Origin: Dryomyza anilis
Taxonomy: Eukaryota > Arthropoda > Insecta > Diptera > Dryomyzidae
Direction of reading: 5' to 3'
Assembly (NCBI GenBank): GCA_951804985.1
Contig: OX638131.1
Coordinates: forward strand, 39,250,044 to 39,314,043
Length of the DNA: 64,000 nucleotides
In this document: positions 47,011-59,674 of the stretch, piece by piece
How positions within the stretch are numbered: position 1 is the first letter of the stretch
How the letters are laid out: each line of letters starts with the position of its first letter
Program-made: the position numbers and the translations under genes
The notes under the pieces: generated by a model
Seen by the model: the letters and a program-made list of their open reading frames with translations, nothing else
Told to the model about the DNA's origin: nothing
Databases searched by the model: none

Positions 47011-48461
47011 GAAAAAGTGCACAATAAGTAATAAAAAAAAAAAACTAATCACGAGCAAAAATGTTTACAAAATTAAATTGAATGCTATTGTTTAATATAC
47101 ATATGTTTGCTATTTTTAGTATTTTTGGATATTTACTATTTTAAATATGTGTTATCTATAAAACCACATGATTTATTAGAGTTTATTTGATTTATTTTCT
47201 TTGTTTACTTGTGATTTATTATTTTCTATGGGTATTAAAACAAAACTGCTGTGTTTTAATTGAGTTAATACTTCTCAGAAATATTTGCTACACTAAAATT
47301 AAAAAAATCTCTTCTACTTTGGTTTTAAATGTACTCTAACATGTTAATTAATTAAATAAATCACTTAAAACAAGTCTACTATAACGAAACAATATAGAGA
47401 AGCCCATAATCCTACAAACTGGAAAATTAACTTATTTATGTTTTATTTATTATACGCAGCACATCATGTGATAATTATAAAGTTGTCCGCATACTGCATT
47501 CATTTGTCCTAAATTATAAACCGAGCAGTACATTTATAACAAAATCTTGCATATAAATAAAACATATGACTTTACTGAATGAAGCAACAAATAATTTGGC
47601 AACAATCCAAATTATATTTATATTTGCTGCAAGAATAATAGAAAACGTGTTTTTGTGAAAACACTATGGAAAAGCATTAGAAACAAATGTTTCAATCAGC
47701 ATCAGTCATTATATAAAATATTATGTAAATTATAAAATTAATATCAGTTAAATATTAATTAGTTTTGAATGAAAAATTAACATCTGAATAAAGCTTCGAA
47801 CCAAATATGAATTTTAACACATATTTGCGAATTAGCTTAGAAGATCATTGTGTTGGAAGTCAAATAAATTCACAATTTTATGGCAATGTGTTCGGTTTTA
47901 AATGACGCCAATAATATTTCGATAATAATTTGAAAAATTCAATATAAATTATGCGGCTTATTTGGAAAAGTAACAATGTTGTAGGTGCTATAATCAGTGG
48001 CAATCATTAAACCATATATATATTTTTAATAGATCTACCGGAAGATTTAGTTCAGTCATTTTTAATTTGTCTATCTCATGACAAATATTATATTGTTGCA
48101 TACTATACTTAAGTGTTGTCTGTTTTCAATGGGTTTTAATTACGTATAAGATTTTTTTTTTATAAAATACAAATACGATTGTTTTGCAATAATTAATAAT
48201 AACGCATACTAAATGGCATTGACATTGAATATAAAAACGAAAACAACTAAAATAAATAATGCGTTAAAATTATTGACGTCTTACAAATGATTTAAGGAAC
48301 TAATTATTATTATTTAATTAATATTGAAATATTTATTTTTTTAAACATAATGAATTTGTTTAAAAAAATTAAACTCATAATAAAAATATATTCACCAAAA
48401 ACAATCAATATTTTTATATATAATTGAGTTTTTATTTATTGTAATAATATTAATTATAAAT
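47011..48461. other. AT-rich intergenic DNA, nothing recognised
   Basis: No supported gene or repeat. Confidence 0.5.
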
Positions 48462-48596
48462 ATCAGTCGGTTAGTGCGCTGTACTTAGAGTCGAAAAGTC
48501 GCTCAGGTTCAAGTCTGCGCTGATTATTATTGTAAAGATAAAAAGTTTTTCGGCGCTACTTCTTGACAAATAATGGCAAAATGGGAAAGTAAACAA
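48462..48596 (+). mobile_element. tRNA-derived SINE, copy D (degraded)
   Basis: TCGGTTAGTGCGCTGTACTT, AGAGTCGAAAAGTC, the B box CAGGTTCAAGTCTGCGCT, then CGGCGCTACTTCTTGACAA and AATGGCAAA. It ends where CCGAGTGGAAATTT begins. Confidence 0.7.
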
Positions 48597-48780
48597 TCCG
48601 AGTGGAAATTTATTCAATATAACCTTATTTTGTTTAAGGATAGGTTTAATCTGCGATATTTTAAGCTTTATTAGAAAAACATTATGCATCTCTGATTCGG
48701 ATTCTATCCGCATATTTGCACTCCAAATTCAAAATGACTTTATGCACAACTGGTCATCTCCTGACTGCTAAATATATATG
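48597..48780. mobile_element. Left-end fragment of the CCCGAGTG element
   Basis: CCGAGTGGAAATTTATTCA matches the left end at 19533. The rest is AT-rich and diverged, with no right end found. Confidence 0.5.
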
Positions 48781-48974
48781 AGAAAGTATTATAATTTGTT
48801 TTGTGTAATAGAAGGAAAGAAGAAAGTTCGATCTCGTAGCATTATAATTTTTAAAACTTATTGTAGATTAAAATATAAGGTCAAGATACGATATTTTAAG
48901 ATTTAACACATTGATATGACATTTTTTTTTAATAAATTTCGAACTTTGATTATTTTTCAATGCGATATCGATTC

Positions 48975-49044
48975 GTTTCGTAAAATGTCTCGTCCTCACT
49001 GTGGCTTCGATCCACTGTGAGGACGAGACATTTTGGGCCGAAAC
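48975..49044. repeat. 70-bp near-perfect hairpin
   Basis: AAAATGTCTCGTCCTCAC-TGTGG pairs with CCAC-GTGAGGACGAGACATTTT around a 7-nt loop CTTCGAT (one mismatch over 23 bp), and GTTTCG/CGAAAC extends the stem. Much more GC-rich than its surroundings. Confidence 0.92.
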
Positions 49045-49702
49045 AAAAATTTCATCAATTTGAAATTCTTTTTCTGCAATCATAAAATAGACATCCTAGT
49101 GAATAGAAAACCATTAAATGAATTGTTATATATGTATTATTTTCAACAGGATATCAGTCCAAAGTGGGCTCATTTTTGATTTTTTAGTTGATTTTAATAT
49201 TTTTTTTTTAATGAATTTAAATTACCTAAATTACTTCTTGTTAGGTTATCACATTTTATAGGAAAAATCATGTATTTCTTATTCACTTTAAAAAATTATT
49301 AAATATTTTAATTTTTAAGTTCGACATTCGCCGACAAAAGTAACAAAATATGAAATATTAAAAAAAAAAAAAAATTAAATAGGATGCAACTTGTGCAAAA
49401 CACCCTAGGATCGATAACTACAGACCTTTAGCCATATTCTAGTATAAAAACTTGGTGTCTTAATTAATACAAAAATGTAACTGATTATGCAAGAAATAAG
49501 AGAATTAGATAACTTAATGTAATTCAATGATATTTTGTTGAAAAACTAGGAATTTCTATTTTTTTTTTATATATATTTTTCAGATCAATAAATCAAGCAG
49601 CTCTGCCTTTCAATTACATGTAGGCTACTCATGGAACCAGGTTAAAACTAAAACATATATATTCCTTTAAGTGTCTAGTTTTCAAAACAATTTTTCTATT
49701 TT
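49045..49702. other. AT-rich intergenic DNA, nothing recognised
   Basis: No supported feature. Confidence 0.5.
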
Positions 49703-50472
49703 TATACCCTACACCTATGAGGTACAGTATATGATGTAAAAGTATATATATTCTTGATCAGCATCACTACCCGAGTCCGTTTAGCCATGTCCGTCTGTCT
49801 GTCTGTCTGTCCGTCTTGCTGTCTTGCTGTCCGAATACAGAATAACTTGAGAAATACTGATCAGAATGCGATGAAATTTCGACTCAATATATTTTACCCA
49901 AAAGTAGGAACTGAGTTTAAAAATGAGCCAAATCGGTCAACGGACACGCCCACCTCCCATACAAGTCACTTTTATACAACTTTTTCGTAACTAATAACTC
50001 GAAAAGTATTCAAGGTATAGTTATAAAATATAAAAGGTACTGTTATAATTCACCTATAAATATGTGGTCCAAAAATGGGCGTCATCCGCCCACTTTTTTT
50101 TTCATTATTTGCCGGGTTTTCATAGTGGAAATTTGATCCGTAAATTATTAAAATCAAATCTATGAAATATTAGCCTTTCAAAATTTTAAATATAGACGTG
50201 GTCCGCCCAATTATATTTTTCAATTTTTTTTTTAGTTGTTTATACTTTTATATAAATTTTTTAATTTATGGGGATATAAGACGTACATTTCTGATTTATA
50301 AATAATATTCTGAGGGTGGGGAGGTTCAGCATAATTAAAAACTTTAAAATTAAGGTATGCAATTAAATATTCCACATTAATATCCCCACCAAAGGTGTAG
50401 GGTATTCCATAGTCGGGCCCGACCGACTATATCCGCCCCATGTGACCGAACTTACCTAACTTTCCCAACTCG
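49703..50472 (-). mobile_element. Interspersed 700-950 bp family, copy 3
   Basis: Reverse orientation: TTTATACCCTACACCTATGA, a TCCGTCTGTCTGTCTGTC run, AAATGGGCGTCATCCGCCCA, AATAATATTCTGAGGGTGG, then TAGTCGGGCCCGACCGACTA and TAACTTTCCCAACT. It is the fullest member and helps define the ends. Confidence 0.8.
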
Positions 50473-51183
50473 TTCAATCTTACTTAGTTCAAAAGTTATT
50501 TACAAAAAACATCGATGCGCGCCTTTTTCAAAGACTCAGTCCAATGTGGTCCGGAGAAAACTTCGAAAGAACACATCGATGTCAATGTACCATGTCTAAT
50601 TTGACGTTCGATTTCGTTACGAGAATGGGTCCGATAACGCGTGAATTCTTGTGCATTATCTAAGGACTCAATGATATGTATGGGTCTTACCGTATCTTGA
50701 ACTAAATTTATACTTTGGAATAACTTGTAGAAGACTATAAATATTAAAAATGTACCTAAATGTTGCGGTTATTAATATTTATTTCATAATAAGAGTTATA
50801 GTCCGTTAAATAGAATATAGGAATATAAAATTATCATTTTTGGTTTTAGAGGTTCTAGTTTTAATAACCCAGCAGATTGTATTGCAAGTTGTTCCGAAAA
50901 GAACAACTTCTAGAACTACATTTATTTGGAATGCAATGATAAAAAGTTGTTCCACGTCCGTTCTAAAGAGTACACAAATTAAAATTTATCGGCCGAATAT
51001 GAAAATATGAGAACAAAGTTCTGTATCTCCATCCAATTCAATAGCAAGCTATTCTAGAATAACTTCTCTCCTGGTACTGACGGCACTGCAACGAAAACAA
51101 CTTCATATTGGGTTCCGAAAAAAGTCGTTCTACGTTCGCTTCTTTTAGAATGTAATTGAGAATATACAAAACTTGTCAAATCT
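50473..51183. repeat. Non-duplicated 5' flank of the triple array
   Basis: Bases 50860-51183 share GTTCCGAAAAGAACAACTTC and GTTCT-CGTTCGCTTCTTTTAGAA vocabulary with the array units, so they are probably the unduplicated left part of the same element. Confidence 0.5.
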
Positions 51184-51296
51184 CTTTGAAATATTTTATT
51201 TAAAAAAAATAAAGTTAGCTGCGTATTCTCAATAAACAATTCAATTAAAAACACTTGTGTCATAGGATATAAAACATATTTAGTAAGTACTTTTTT

Positions 51297-51495
51297 ATTT
51301 AAATTATTTAAATTATTTAAATTATTTAAATTATTTAAATTATTTAAATTATTTAAATTATTTAAATTATTTAAATTATTTAAATTATTTAAATTATTTA
51401 AATTATTTAAATTATTTAAATTATTTAAATTATTTAAATTATTTAAATTATTTAAATTATTTAAATTATTTAAATTATTTAAATTATTTAAATTA
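51297..51495. repeat. 9-bp satellite (AAATTATTT), array 1, ~22 copies
   Basis: Perfect 9-mer run. On the minus strand it reads as Asn-Leu-Asn repeats, which is not a protein. Confidence 0.95.
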
Positions 51496-51531
51496 AAAAC
51501 AATATGTGGAAGGTGTTCCAAACGGCATTCT

Positions 51532-51690
51532 ATGGGAACCATTTTTAGAAGTAGTTCCAAAAATCATTCCATGGGAACCATTTTAAGAAGTAGTTCCAAA
51601 AGTCATTCCATAGGAACCATTTTAAGAAGTATTTCCAAAAGTCATTCCATTGGAACCATTTTAAGAATTAGTTCCAAAAGTCATTCCATC
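51532..51690. repeat. Four 39-bp tandem repeats in unit 1
   Basis: Units at 51532, 51571, 51610 and 51649, each GGAACCATTTTAAGAAGTA then TTCCAAAAGTCATTCCAT-type. The same four repeats occur at 52330 and 53101 in units 2 and 3. Confidence 0.93.
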
Positions 51691-52085
51691 GGACGTTATT
51701 CAATAACTACGTTATCAACCGGGAGAGAAGTTGTTCAACCAGTAAAGAGAGAAATTTGGAGATGTACTTCTCCGTTTGCTTCTCTTAGAAGCTGACGGAA
51801 AATTACGTGATCGTATAGACATCGCCTGCGAAAATAACGACTTCTGGAATGATTTTTGGAACGATTCCTTATAATAAATTGCCAAAGTGGCAGCTGGGAA
51901 ACCCTGACTGAGAGAATGAGAAATAAGTTCAAAATTGTTCATACAATTTTGATATAAAGGATTCTATCAAACCTTTGAAATATTTTATTTAAAAAAAATA
52001 AAGTTAGCTGCGTATTCTCAATAAACAATTCAATTAAAAACACTTGTGTCATAGGATATAAAACATATTTAGTAAGTACTTTTTT

Positions 52086-52293
52086 ATTTAAATTATTTAA
52101 ATTATTTAAATTATTTAAATTATTTAAATTATTTAAATTATTTAAATTATTTAAATTATTTAAATTATTTAAATTATTTAAATTATTTAAATTATTTAAA
52201 TTATTTAAATTATTTAAATTATTTAAATTATTTAAATTATTTAAATTATTTAAATTATTTAAATTATTTAAATTATTTAAATTATTTAAATTA
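52086..52293. repeat. 9-bp satellite, array 2, ~23 copies
   Basis: Same 9-mer within unit 2; longest of the three arrays. Confidence 0.95.
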
Positions 52294-52882
52294 AAAACAA
52301 TATGTGGAAGGTGTTCCAAACGGCATTCTATGGGAACCATTTTTAGAAGTAGTTCCAAAAATCATTCCATGGGAACCATTTTAAGAAGTAGTTCCAAAAG
52401 TCATTCCATAGGAACCATTTTAAGAAGTATTTCCAAAAGTCATTCCATTGGAACCATTTTAAGAATTAGTTCCAAAAGTCATTCCATCGGACGTTATTCA
52501 ATAACTACGTTATCAACCGGGAGAGAAGTTGTTCAACCAGTAAAGAGAGAAATTTGGAGATGTACTTCTCCGTTTGCTTCTCTTAGAAGCTGACGGAAAA
52601 TTACGTGATCGTATAGACATCGCCTGCGAAAATAACGACTTCTGGAATGATTTTTGGAACGATTCCTTATAATAAATTGCCAAAGTGGCTGCTGGGAAAC
52701 CCTGACTGAGAGAATGAGAAATAAGTTCAAAATTGTTCATACAATTTTGATATAAAGGATTCTATCAAACCTTTGAAATATTTTATTTAAAAAAAATAAA
52801 GTTAGCTGCGTATTCTCAATAAACAATTCAATTAAAAACACTTGTGTCATAGGATATAAAACATATTTAGTAAGTACTTTTT

Positions 52883-53064
52883 TATTTAAATTATTTAAAT
52901 TATTTAAATTATTTAAATTATTTAAATTATTTAAATTATTTAAATTATTTAAATTATTTAAATTATTTAAATTATTTAAATTATTTAAATTATTTAAATT
53001 ATTTAAATTATTTAAATTATTTAAATTATTTAAATTATTTAAATTATTTAAATTATTTAAATTA
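52883..53064. repeat. 9-bp satellite, array 3, ~20 copies
   Basis: Same 9-mer within unit 3; shortest of the three arrays. Confidence 0.95.
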
Positions 53065-53541
53065 AAAACAATATGTGGAAGGTGTTCCAAACGGCATTCT
53101 ATGGGAACCATTTTTAGAAGTAGTTCCAAAAATCATTCCATGGGAACCATTTTAAGAAGTAGTTCCAAAAGTCATTCCATAGGAACCATTTTAAGAAGTA
53201 TTTCCAAAAGTCATTCCATTGGAACCATTTTAAGAATTAGTTCCAAAAGTCATTCCATCGGACGTTATTCAATAACTACGTTATCAACCGGGAGAGAAGT
53301 TGTTCAACCAGTAAAGAGAGAAATTTGGAGATGTACTTCTCCGTTTGCTTCTCTTAGAAGCTGACGGAAAATTACGTGATCGTATAGACATCGCCTGCGA
53401 AAATAACGACTTCTGGAATGATTTTTGGAACGATTCCTTATAATAAATTGCCAAAGTGGCTGCTGGGAAACCCTGACTGAGAGAATGAGAAATAAGTTCA
53501 AAATTGTTCATACAATTTTGATATAAAGGATTCTATCAAAC

Positions 53542-54429
53542 CTATAATTAATTCTATGTATTTATATATTTTTTAACTATACAAAATTGAGTTAAATATT
53601 AAATTTGACTTGAATTATTGAGTGTCTAAATTTTTATTTAAATTCTTTAGTTAAATATATTGGCACATAAATGTCTTCGCAAAACAATTTGCAAATTAAG
53701 AATAAATAACATTTATACAACCGCTTATATATAAGCAAAAACAAAAGAAATAAATCACAAACAAATAACCAAATAGATCGAAGTATTCTTGTTCGGGGCA
53801 ACTGGAAAAAAATGTTAAATGAAATTTATATAAATAAAGATTTTTTTTTCAGTTTTCTCAATGCAAAACTTTGCTTTCACAACAAATCCACAGCTATTTC
53901 TGTGGTATTTTAATGTTGTTAAACATATTTTTATAGCAGTTTTACTTAATAAAACTTAAAAAAAGTGTTAATTGAGCAGAAACGTTGTCAGACGTGTGAA
54001 CAATTCAATGTGAATACATTTCTGTTGTTTTTTAAACGTGTAAATACTTTACTATGTATAGAAATTAATATAATATAGAATAGAAATACACGCTGAGTAA
54101 AATTCGTTTTCCACAAATAGTAATATGATTCCAATCATTTTTGTGTTTGCCAAAATATGTCCAAAATGATTCATATGCTTTTCCAGAATAACATTCGAAA
54201 CTTTGAAAATATTGTGACAATTATGTATGTTTAAAAAATTATAAATATAATTAGAATATATTTGCTGCAAACAAAATTTTCTCTTTGTGTGTTCTATGGT
54301 TAATTTTTGTGCGGTAAAATCAAACTGTTCTGTTTTGTTAACTCATTCTTCTCTCCAAATATATCCATCATGTTTGAGTGGCATTATGTTTGAAAAGGGT
54401 TATTTTATCTATTTGTCAATAACTACTTA
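53542..54429. other. AT-rich intergenic DNA, nothing recognised
   Basis: No supported feature. Confidence 0.5.
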
Positions 54430-55160
54430 TGTGTTTACAGAACTGCCGATGTGAAAATCAACAGCGACACATTTCCGTCAGCAACAACGGTCACATAAAC
54501 TTATTTTTGTTATAATTTTAGTGAATGCAACGGAAATCTTTATCGGAAATCTAATGTTTATCATGTCATTAAACATAGTAGTAATTGCGGACTCAAACAT
54601 AAACGACCACAATATGTTAAATACGGCAAAAGAATCGTATTGTGCGCTGACATGGTCCATGGGCACGGCACAACTCTGTAATTGTTTATTTTTTCCATAT
54701 GGTTTTTGTTTGGAGTTTCTATTTCTAACATGTTTTCTATTTTTTTTTGTTTGTTTGTAACTGAAATATGTTAATGTAAAATTGGGGCCATGTCGCGTAG
54801 TTTTCATTGTTGGCTTTGTCATAGGCTTAATTAAGCTCTGTTGCACTTGGGAAACGTTTTAAAATTCCATTTTGTCTATGAAACAACATTTTTCCAAAGG
54901 TAGATTTTTGAATATTTATGAGGTGTCAAGGCAGAACTTTTACTTTTTTTTTTGCTGTTTTCTTTTTTGGTTTCCTTTTCACCTATTATGTGTGCGCCGT
55001 AATTGAGTGGTTTTGTAAACAGGTTTTCATGGCATTTTCCACTGCAGTGATTCCCTCAAGTAGATTTTAATCTTAGGCGTAAACTTTTTTTATTTTTATT
55101 TTACATCGAAATTAAACGCGTAACACAATACTTTCGAGTTTCGAATGATAGAAAATATAT
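54430..55160. other. Less AT-rich island, possible regulatory/intronic DNA
   Basis: Non-repetitive and balanced in composition. Open frames exist on both strands (54478-54846 minus, 54521-54760 plus) but neither has a recognisable domain. Confidence 0.3.
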
Positions 55161-55223
55161 GTTTTTATCAATGGCTGTCTCACCTATATGTTTAAAGCAC
55201 AAATATTAATGAAAACACAATAC

Positions 55224-55323
55224 GGGGGTTCATTTCAATTCGTATCAGCTGCAGTATACTCAGAAATGTTGGTATTTATTTCTCTTACCACTCTTTACGA
55301 AATACAAAATGAAGTGAATACCC
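55224..55323. mobile_element. Short MITE with GGGGGTTCATTTCAA termini
   Basis: GGGGGTTCATTTCAATTCGTA is approximately inverted at TACGAAATACAAAATGAAG-GAATACCC. It is related to 24471-24598. TA on both sides. Confidence 0.65.
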
Positions 55324-57524
55324 TAATGGCATTAAAACTGTATAATTTTAAGTTCATTCGTTTTTCTTTTCATATGATTTGTTTTTTTAAAACTTGCTAC
55401 TATTAGCAATAGTTCAATGTACATGTTAATTGTTAATTAAAAATCGAAAATACAATTGAACACCCACATAAAATGAAAAAACTGTAAACACAGATGTGTA
55501 CTTATTTATTTATAAGAACACATATGTCTATATATAATCAAATCCAAACCTGATACAGACATTATGCCGTACAAAAAAAAAAACTACAAAAAACGCCACA
55601 GGTCACAAAATTTGACATTGTTATGTTGGTAAAATTAAATTAAAAAAAAAAACATTTAAATTATCTCTTTGAATTTACTGCTGAATACAATGAATAAAAT
55701 GAAAAATGGTTTTGCAACTGAAAGGTAAATCACCTCAAAGGCAGCAATACTCAAAAATGTGTGAAGTTGTTTGGTTTTCTTTTTGTATATTACAATGGCC
55801 CAAAATGACTCATTTTGTCAATGTTTCTTTTTAAGTGTTTTTGAGTGTCTTGTTTACCTCACAAAGCAAAATGACTTAAGCAACTATTCACAAAAGTAAT
55901 CTACAATCTAAATATATATTTTATTATATTTTGAAAGCTTTTTTTAATTTCGAAATTTGCTTTTCAGATAAGTTGATTTTGTATCTTACGGAAGGCAGGA
56001 AATTAATAGTATTTTAAATACAGATGCACGATATTATAAATTTGAAAACAAGATCCAATAGCATTCTTCGGTTTATGAGTTTTTTTGTTGTTAATTGTTA
56101 TGATTTATTTTCGAAATTATTAGTACAAACAATACCCAACTAAATCTTTTAGGAGTTGTTTTGCATTTCATATATTTTCGAACATGTTATTTGGTAGTGA
56201 TCTTGCACGGATAGAAAAGATTTGTTTGAATATGTTTGAATGTAATTATAACGTAATTAGAAATCGCCATATAAATATTAGCAGTAAAATCTATTTACAT
56301 TATAATTGAATTGTATAATTATTTTGTTCAGATCGAAATCTTATTATACGATATTTAAACATAAATTGCTTTAATCGTGGATTTACTATATTAATGTTTC
56401 TGTAGAAAAATATATTTTTCATCAGATATTAATATATGTATGTTTGATATTTCCGTTTTTTAATACACCCAACGTCAATAAAAGGTTCTTTGAATTTGGT
56501 TATTCGTGATTAATAAAATGTTAATAAAATGTTTTTCATATTCAAACATATATATGTTTGCAAAAATGCCTAAAATTATTCATTTTGAATATAAATATAT
56601 TGCACGGAAACAAAAATATGTTTGGATATTATTATAATAATGTTTGGAAATTAAATAATACTTTTGTTTGCATAAAGCTACTATGATATATGTAATGCCC
56701 GCAAAATTATGTTTATTATAATGTGTATTAGTTTTATTATAACTACTGCAATATAAATATATTGCAAAATACATTTTACTGAAATTGCACCTAACCCTAG
56801 TAGAAATTTGTCCTTTTAGGTTTGATATGATTTCAATGATGACGAAGACGAATATATATCGAAAACGAGTAATTTTAAAAATCAGATGCGATAAACCAAT
56901 AGGTTAACTCCACAAAAATTTCAAGACAATGAATTGCCGAGACGTCTCCAAGAGTGGTATAAAAAAACATGAAAAAAAAATAATTAATACAAATTTCATA
57001 AATACCGTATCGCATATTTAGTCTAAAGCACTTTTCGTTTAGATTTTAGTGAATAATTTTGCATAAAATAACCCATTCTTAATAAATATCATTGATGTTA
57101 TAAGAGAATACAAAAAAGTTTATTTTGTAGTAACAATTCTTTGAAACGAAATAGGAAATTAAGTTAACAAGACATTTTTGGTAAAGTAAACAATAACCAT
57201 CATGTATCAGAAGTAATATAAATGTAAATATATTTATCAGAAATAATATAAATATTTACTCAGAAATGATTTTCTCAGAAATACCATATTTGGCGTTTTT
57301 GTGTACATTTAAATAATACAACATATTTCATGGTATATATAAAATGTTAAATTTCCATGAATGCTGATAACTTTGCAAATAACAAATTGTTACTTGTACT
57401 TGTTACTTATATTTGAGTATACAAATAAAAGAAAATTTAGTCAAATCGCTATATACCTATGTGATGTTCAATTAATAATCATAACATTAGTTTGAACCAT
57501 TATGAAATAACTTTTAATATAATA
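55324..57524. other. AT-rich intergenic DNA, nothing recognised
   Basis: Repeated ACATATATATGTTTG/ATATTATTATAATAATG words near 56200-56760 suggest decayed repeats. No gene. Confidence 0.5.
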
Positions 57525-57531
57525 ATATGAT

Positions 57532-57803
57532 AGTTTGGCACTACAGTCCCGAACAACTTCGGCCGGGCTCTTTTACCATTTTGAGCTGTGAGTGTTTTAT
57601 TTGTACTCAAAGTAGTGGGACCTACAGTTTAGTGCCAAATTCGTACGGCGGGGGAGAGCTCGGAGATTTTCCATTGTCTGCCGAGATGTAGCGCGGGATA
57701 GAAAAATATTTTTCTATGAAAAAATGATGTTAACCCCAGTACAGGTTTGAACTTGGGACCTTTCGGTTCACAGTCCAACGCACTATCCTTTAGCTATCGA
57801 CGC
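57532..57803 (-). mobile_element. tRNA-derived SINE, copy E (near full length)
   Basis: Reverse complement of the copy at 30985: AGTTTGGCACTACAGTCC, TTGTACTCAAAGTAGTGGGA, TGCCGAGATGTAGCGCGG, GGTTTGAACTTGGGACC (B box) and GTTCACAGTCCAACGCACTA, ending in a degraded A box. Confidence 0.9.
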
Positions 57804-58318
57804 TAAAATACACTTAATACACAAACTGCAAAAAAAACAGCTCTTCCAAATATAATTTTGCAGACATAACATATATCGTTGGATCTTTATGCAAACAAAA
57901 GTATTACTGCATTGCAAAACATAATTATAATGACAGCCAAACAGGTTTTTGTTTAGTTCAAACATATGTATGTTCAGAATACGTCATTGCGAACATATAT
58001 ATGCTTAAATGTGAAAAGCACTTTTTTTACATGTAAACATATTAATGTTTACATATAATTTTAATGTAAAAAAAAAGTAAATTTGATGCTTAAATGTGAA
58101 AAGCACTTTATTTGCATGTAAACATATTAATGTTTACATATAATTTTAATGTAAAAAAGGTAAATTTGATGCTAATAAGTTTTTGCAAAATATTCTTTTT
58201 TGCACAACATTATCATAATCTTTTCGATGATAATAAAATTATGTGTTATCTTTGTGCATCATTAATTGATTATAATGTTTTCTGTAATCTGGAAAATGAT
58301 ACTCGATTAGTTGCAATA
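57804..58318. other. AT-rich DNA with a ~90-bp direct repeat
   Basis: ATGCTTAAATGTGAAAAGCA...TTTACATATAATTTTAATGT occurs twice (about 57998-58075 and 58086-58160). Confidence 0.7.
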
Positions 58319-58631
58319 ACTATATTGAGGCCCGTAGCAAGGAAATTATATATTAATTTTTAAGAGAGAGTTCCAGAAAATACATCCGCGCATACAAATT
58401 AATTATTTTTCTTTTTTATTCATTCGGATTATGTATTTTCAAATAATAAATTTATTTTGAATTATTCCCGGCCGAAAATAACAACTCAATATTTTCACGA
58501 AAAACTAAAATGAATGGAAAACGTTTTTTTCTTTAAATATATAAATGATAATGAATATATAAATGATATAAAAATGGTTAGTCTACTTAGGAAATTATAA
58601 CATTCAAAACTTCCAAGTATACTAAGTCCAA

Positions 58632-58702
58632 GCCGGCCTTAGCAGAGGTAGTGCGCTGGACTTGCATTCTGAAGGTCTCACGTTCGAATCCCTGCCTGGG
58701 CG
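58632..58702 (+). mobile_element. tRNA-like SINE head of a second family
   Basis: A box (TTAGCAGAGGTAGTGCGCTG) and B box (CGTTCGAATCCCTGCC) with an anticodon-like CTTGCAT. The acceptor-stem ends do not pair well, so it is a tRNA-derived repeat, not a tRNA gene. Confidence 0.65.
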
Positions 58703-59200
58703 CTCGTGTTGATATTAACCAAATAATCGCAGGGAATTGATTTCACAGTACAATTGATATAGTCTGTCTGAGTGCTCTTAGTAGATATTCCAAAAAAAGC
58801 CCAATATGTATTGTAAATTTTTTAAATTGTTCATTTATGTTAGGAACATTTTTGGTTATAATTTGGGATAGGATCGACCGATCCGCACCACAATTTGCCA
58901 GGATATAAAGAATCCAAAAATTGAATAACATTTAACATAGTCTTAATCAATTTAGCATGTTATGGTGGTATATTTTCATGCATTAAATTATATAAAATAT
59001 TAGTTTATATTTTTTTATATAACTTTTATAGAGTGGTTAGAAAATTATTGAGCATACTGATCACTTTAAAATTCAACCAGGTTCTGCGTCATTGCATATT
59101 TTTTTTACTCAAATTGGATCCTTTTGAGACTTTTCGAATACCCAACTAAAAAAAAGTCCAATAACGTAGTTGGGCTCTGGGAACATTTAAGTCTCGTTCT

Positions 59201-59590
59201 ATGAAATCGAGGTTTGAACACAAAGGTCAGATCATAACATTTTATAAAATAGAGTTAATTGAAAACTTGAAGAAAATACAAAATCCTTATTTAAGATTTT
59301 GTAAAAATTTGATAGAAGCACGCATAGAACCGGAATCGGATTCAATCTCGAAACCAATCTTGGAACCAAACCTGGAACCAAGAATCCAAAGGGATAGAAG
59401 AATATTTTTTGATATAGTACCGATTTTATTTTTCTTGTATATCTTAGAAATTTATGTCGAGATTTTCGATATTAAAAAAATGTCCAATGATAGTTGGACA
59501 ATTCCCAAAGTAAGATATCAGATATATTTCAAAGTTATATTTGTTTTATGCGACATTGGATTGCTTCAGTGTTCAGATTTTCCTCACTAA
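59201..59590 (+). other. Anonymous 129-codon open frame inside the hAT-like element
   Basis: Begins MKSRFEHKGQIITFYK, has a Pro/Glu-rich middle (EARIEPESDSISKP, EPNLEPRIQRD) and a hydrophobic FFDIVPILFFLYILEIYVEI stretch. I recognise no family. It could be chance in AT-rich DNA. Confidence 0.2.
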
Positions 59591-59674
59591 ATAGGGTTTC
59601 GTTTGAATATTTGGCATACTGTATGACCCATACACTACCACTATACCCCCCCTGGCTACGGGCCTGACTATATT

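Larger units (their letters stand above)
51184..53541. repeat. Three near-identical ~790-bp tandem units containing 39-bp and 9-bp sub-repeats
   Basis: Units start CTTTGAAATATTTT at 51184, 51973 and 52771 (789, 798 and 771 bp). Each contains an (AAATTATTT)n array, then four 39-bp repeats and a GAACGATTCCTTATAATAAA tail. Unit lengths differ by 9 and 27 bp, multiples of the 9-mer. Outside the 9-mer the only difference I noticed is GGCAGCTG in unit 1 against GGCTGCTG in units 2 and 3. The many open frames on both strands are products of the repeat. Confidence 0.95.
58327..59666. mobile_element. hAT-like non-autonomous element with perfect 8-bp target duplication (1340 bp)
   Basis: AGGCCCGTAGC-AAGG at the left is inverted at the right (CCTGG-CTACGGGCCT). 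ACTATATT flanks both sides exactly (58319-58326 and 59667-59674). The 8-bp duplication and terminal sequence fit hAT. Inside are a tRNA-like SINE head and an anonymous 129-codon frame, but no recognisable transposase. Confidence 0.92.

Noticed and set aside
51054..51560. Long Asn-Leu-Asn repeat protein on the minus strand, with similar frames at 51939-52358 and 52737-53129
   Set aside because: A 9-bp satellite keeps any frame open; the product is an artefact of the repeat.
51532..51795. Three identical Ser/Lys-repeat open frames on the plus strand
   Set aside because: They are the 39-bp sub-repeats read in one frame (39 is a multiple of 3).
51184..53541. CRISPR-like repeat spacing
   Set aside because: Repeats are contiguous without unique spacers, and the genome is eukaryotic.
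54478..54846. Open frames on both strands with hydrophobic stretches
   Set aside because: Overlapping on opposite strands, no family recognised, no splice context.
58632..58702. Possible tRNA-Ala (TGC-like loop)
   Set aside because: Acceptor ends pair poorly and several conserved tRNA positions are missing.
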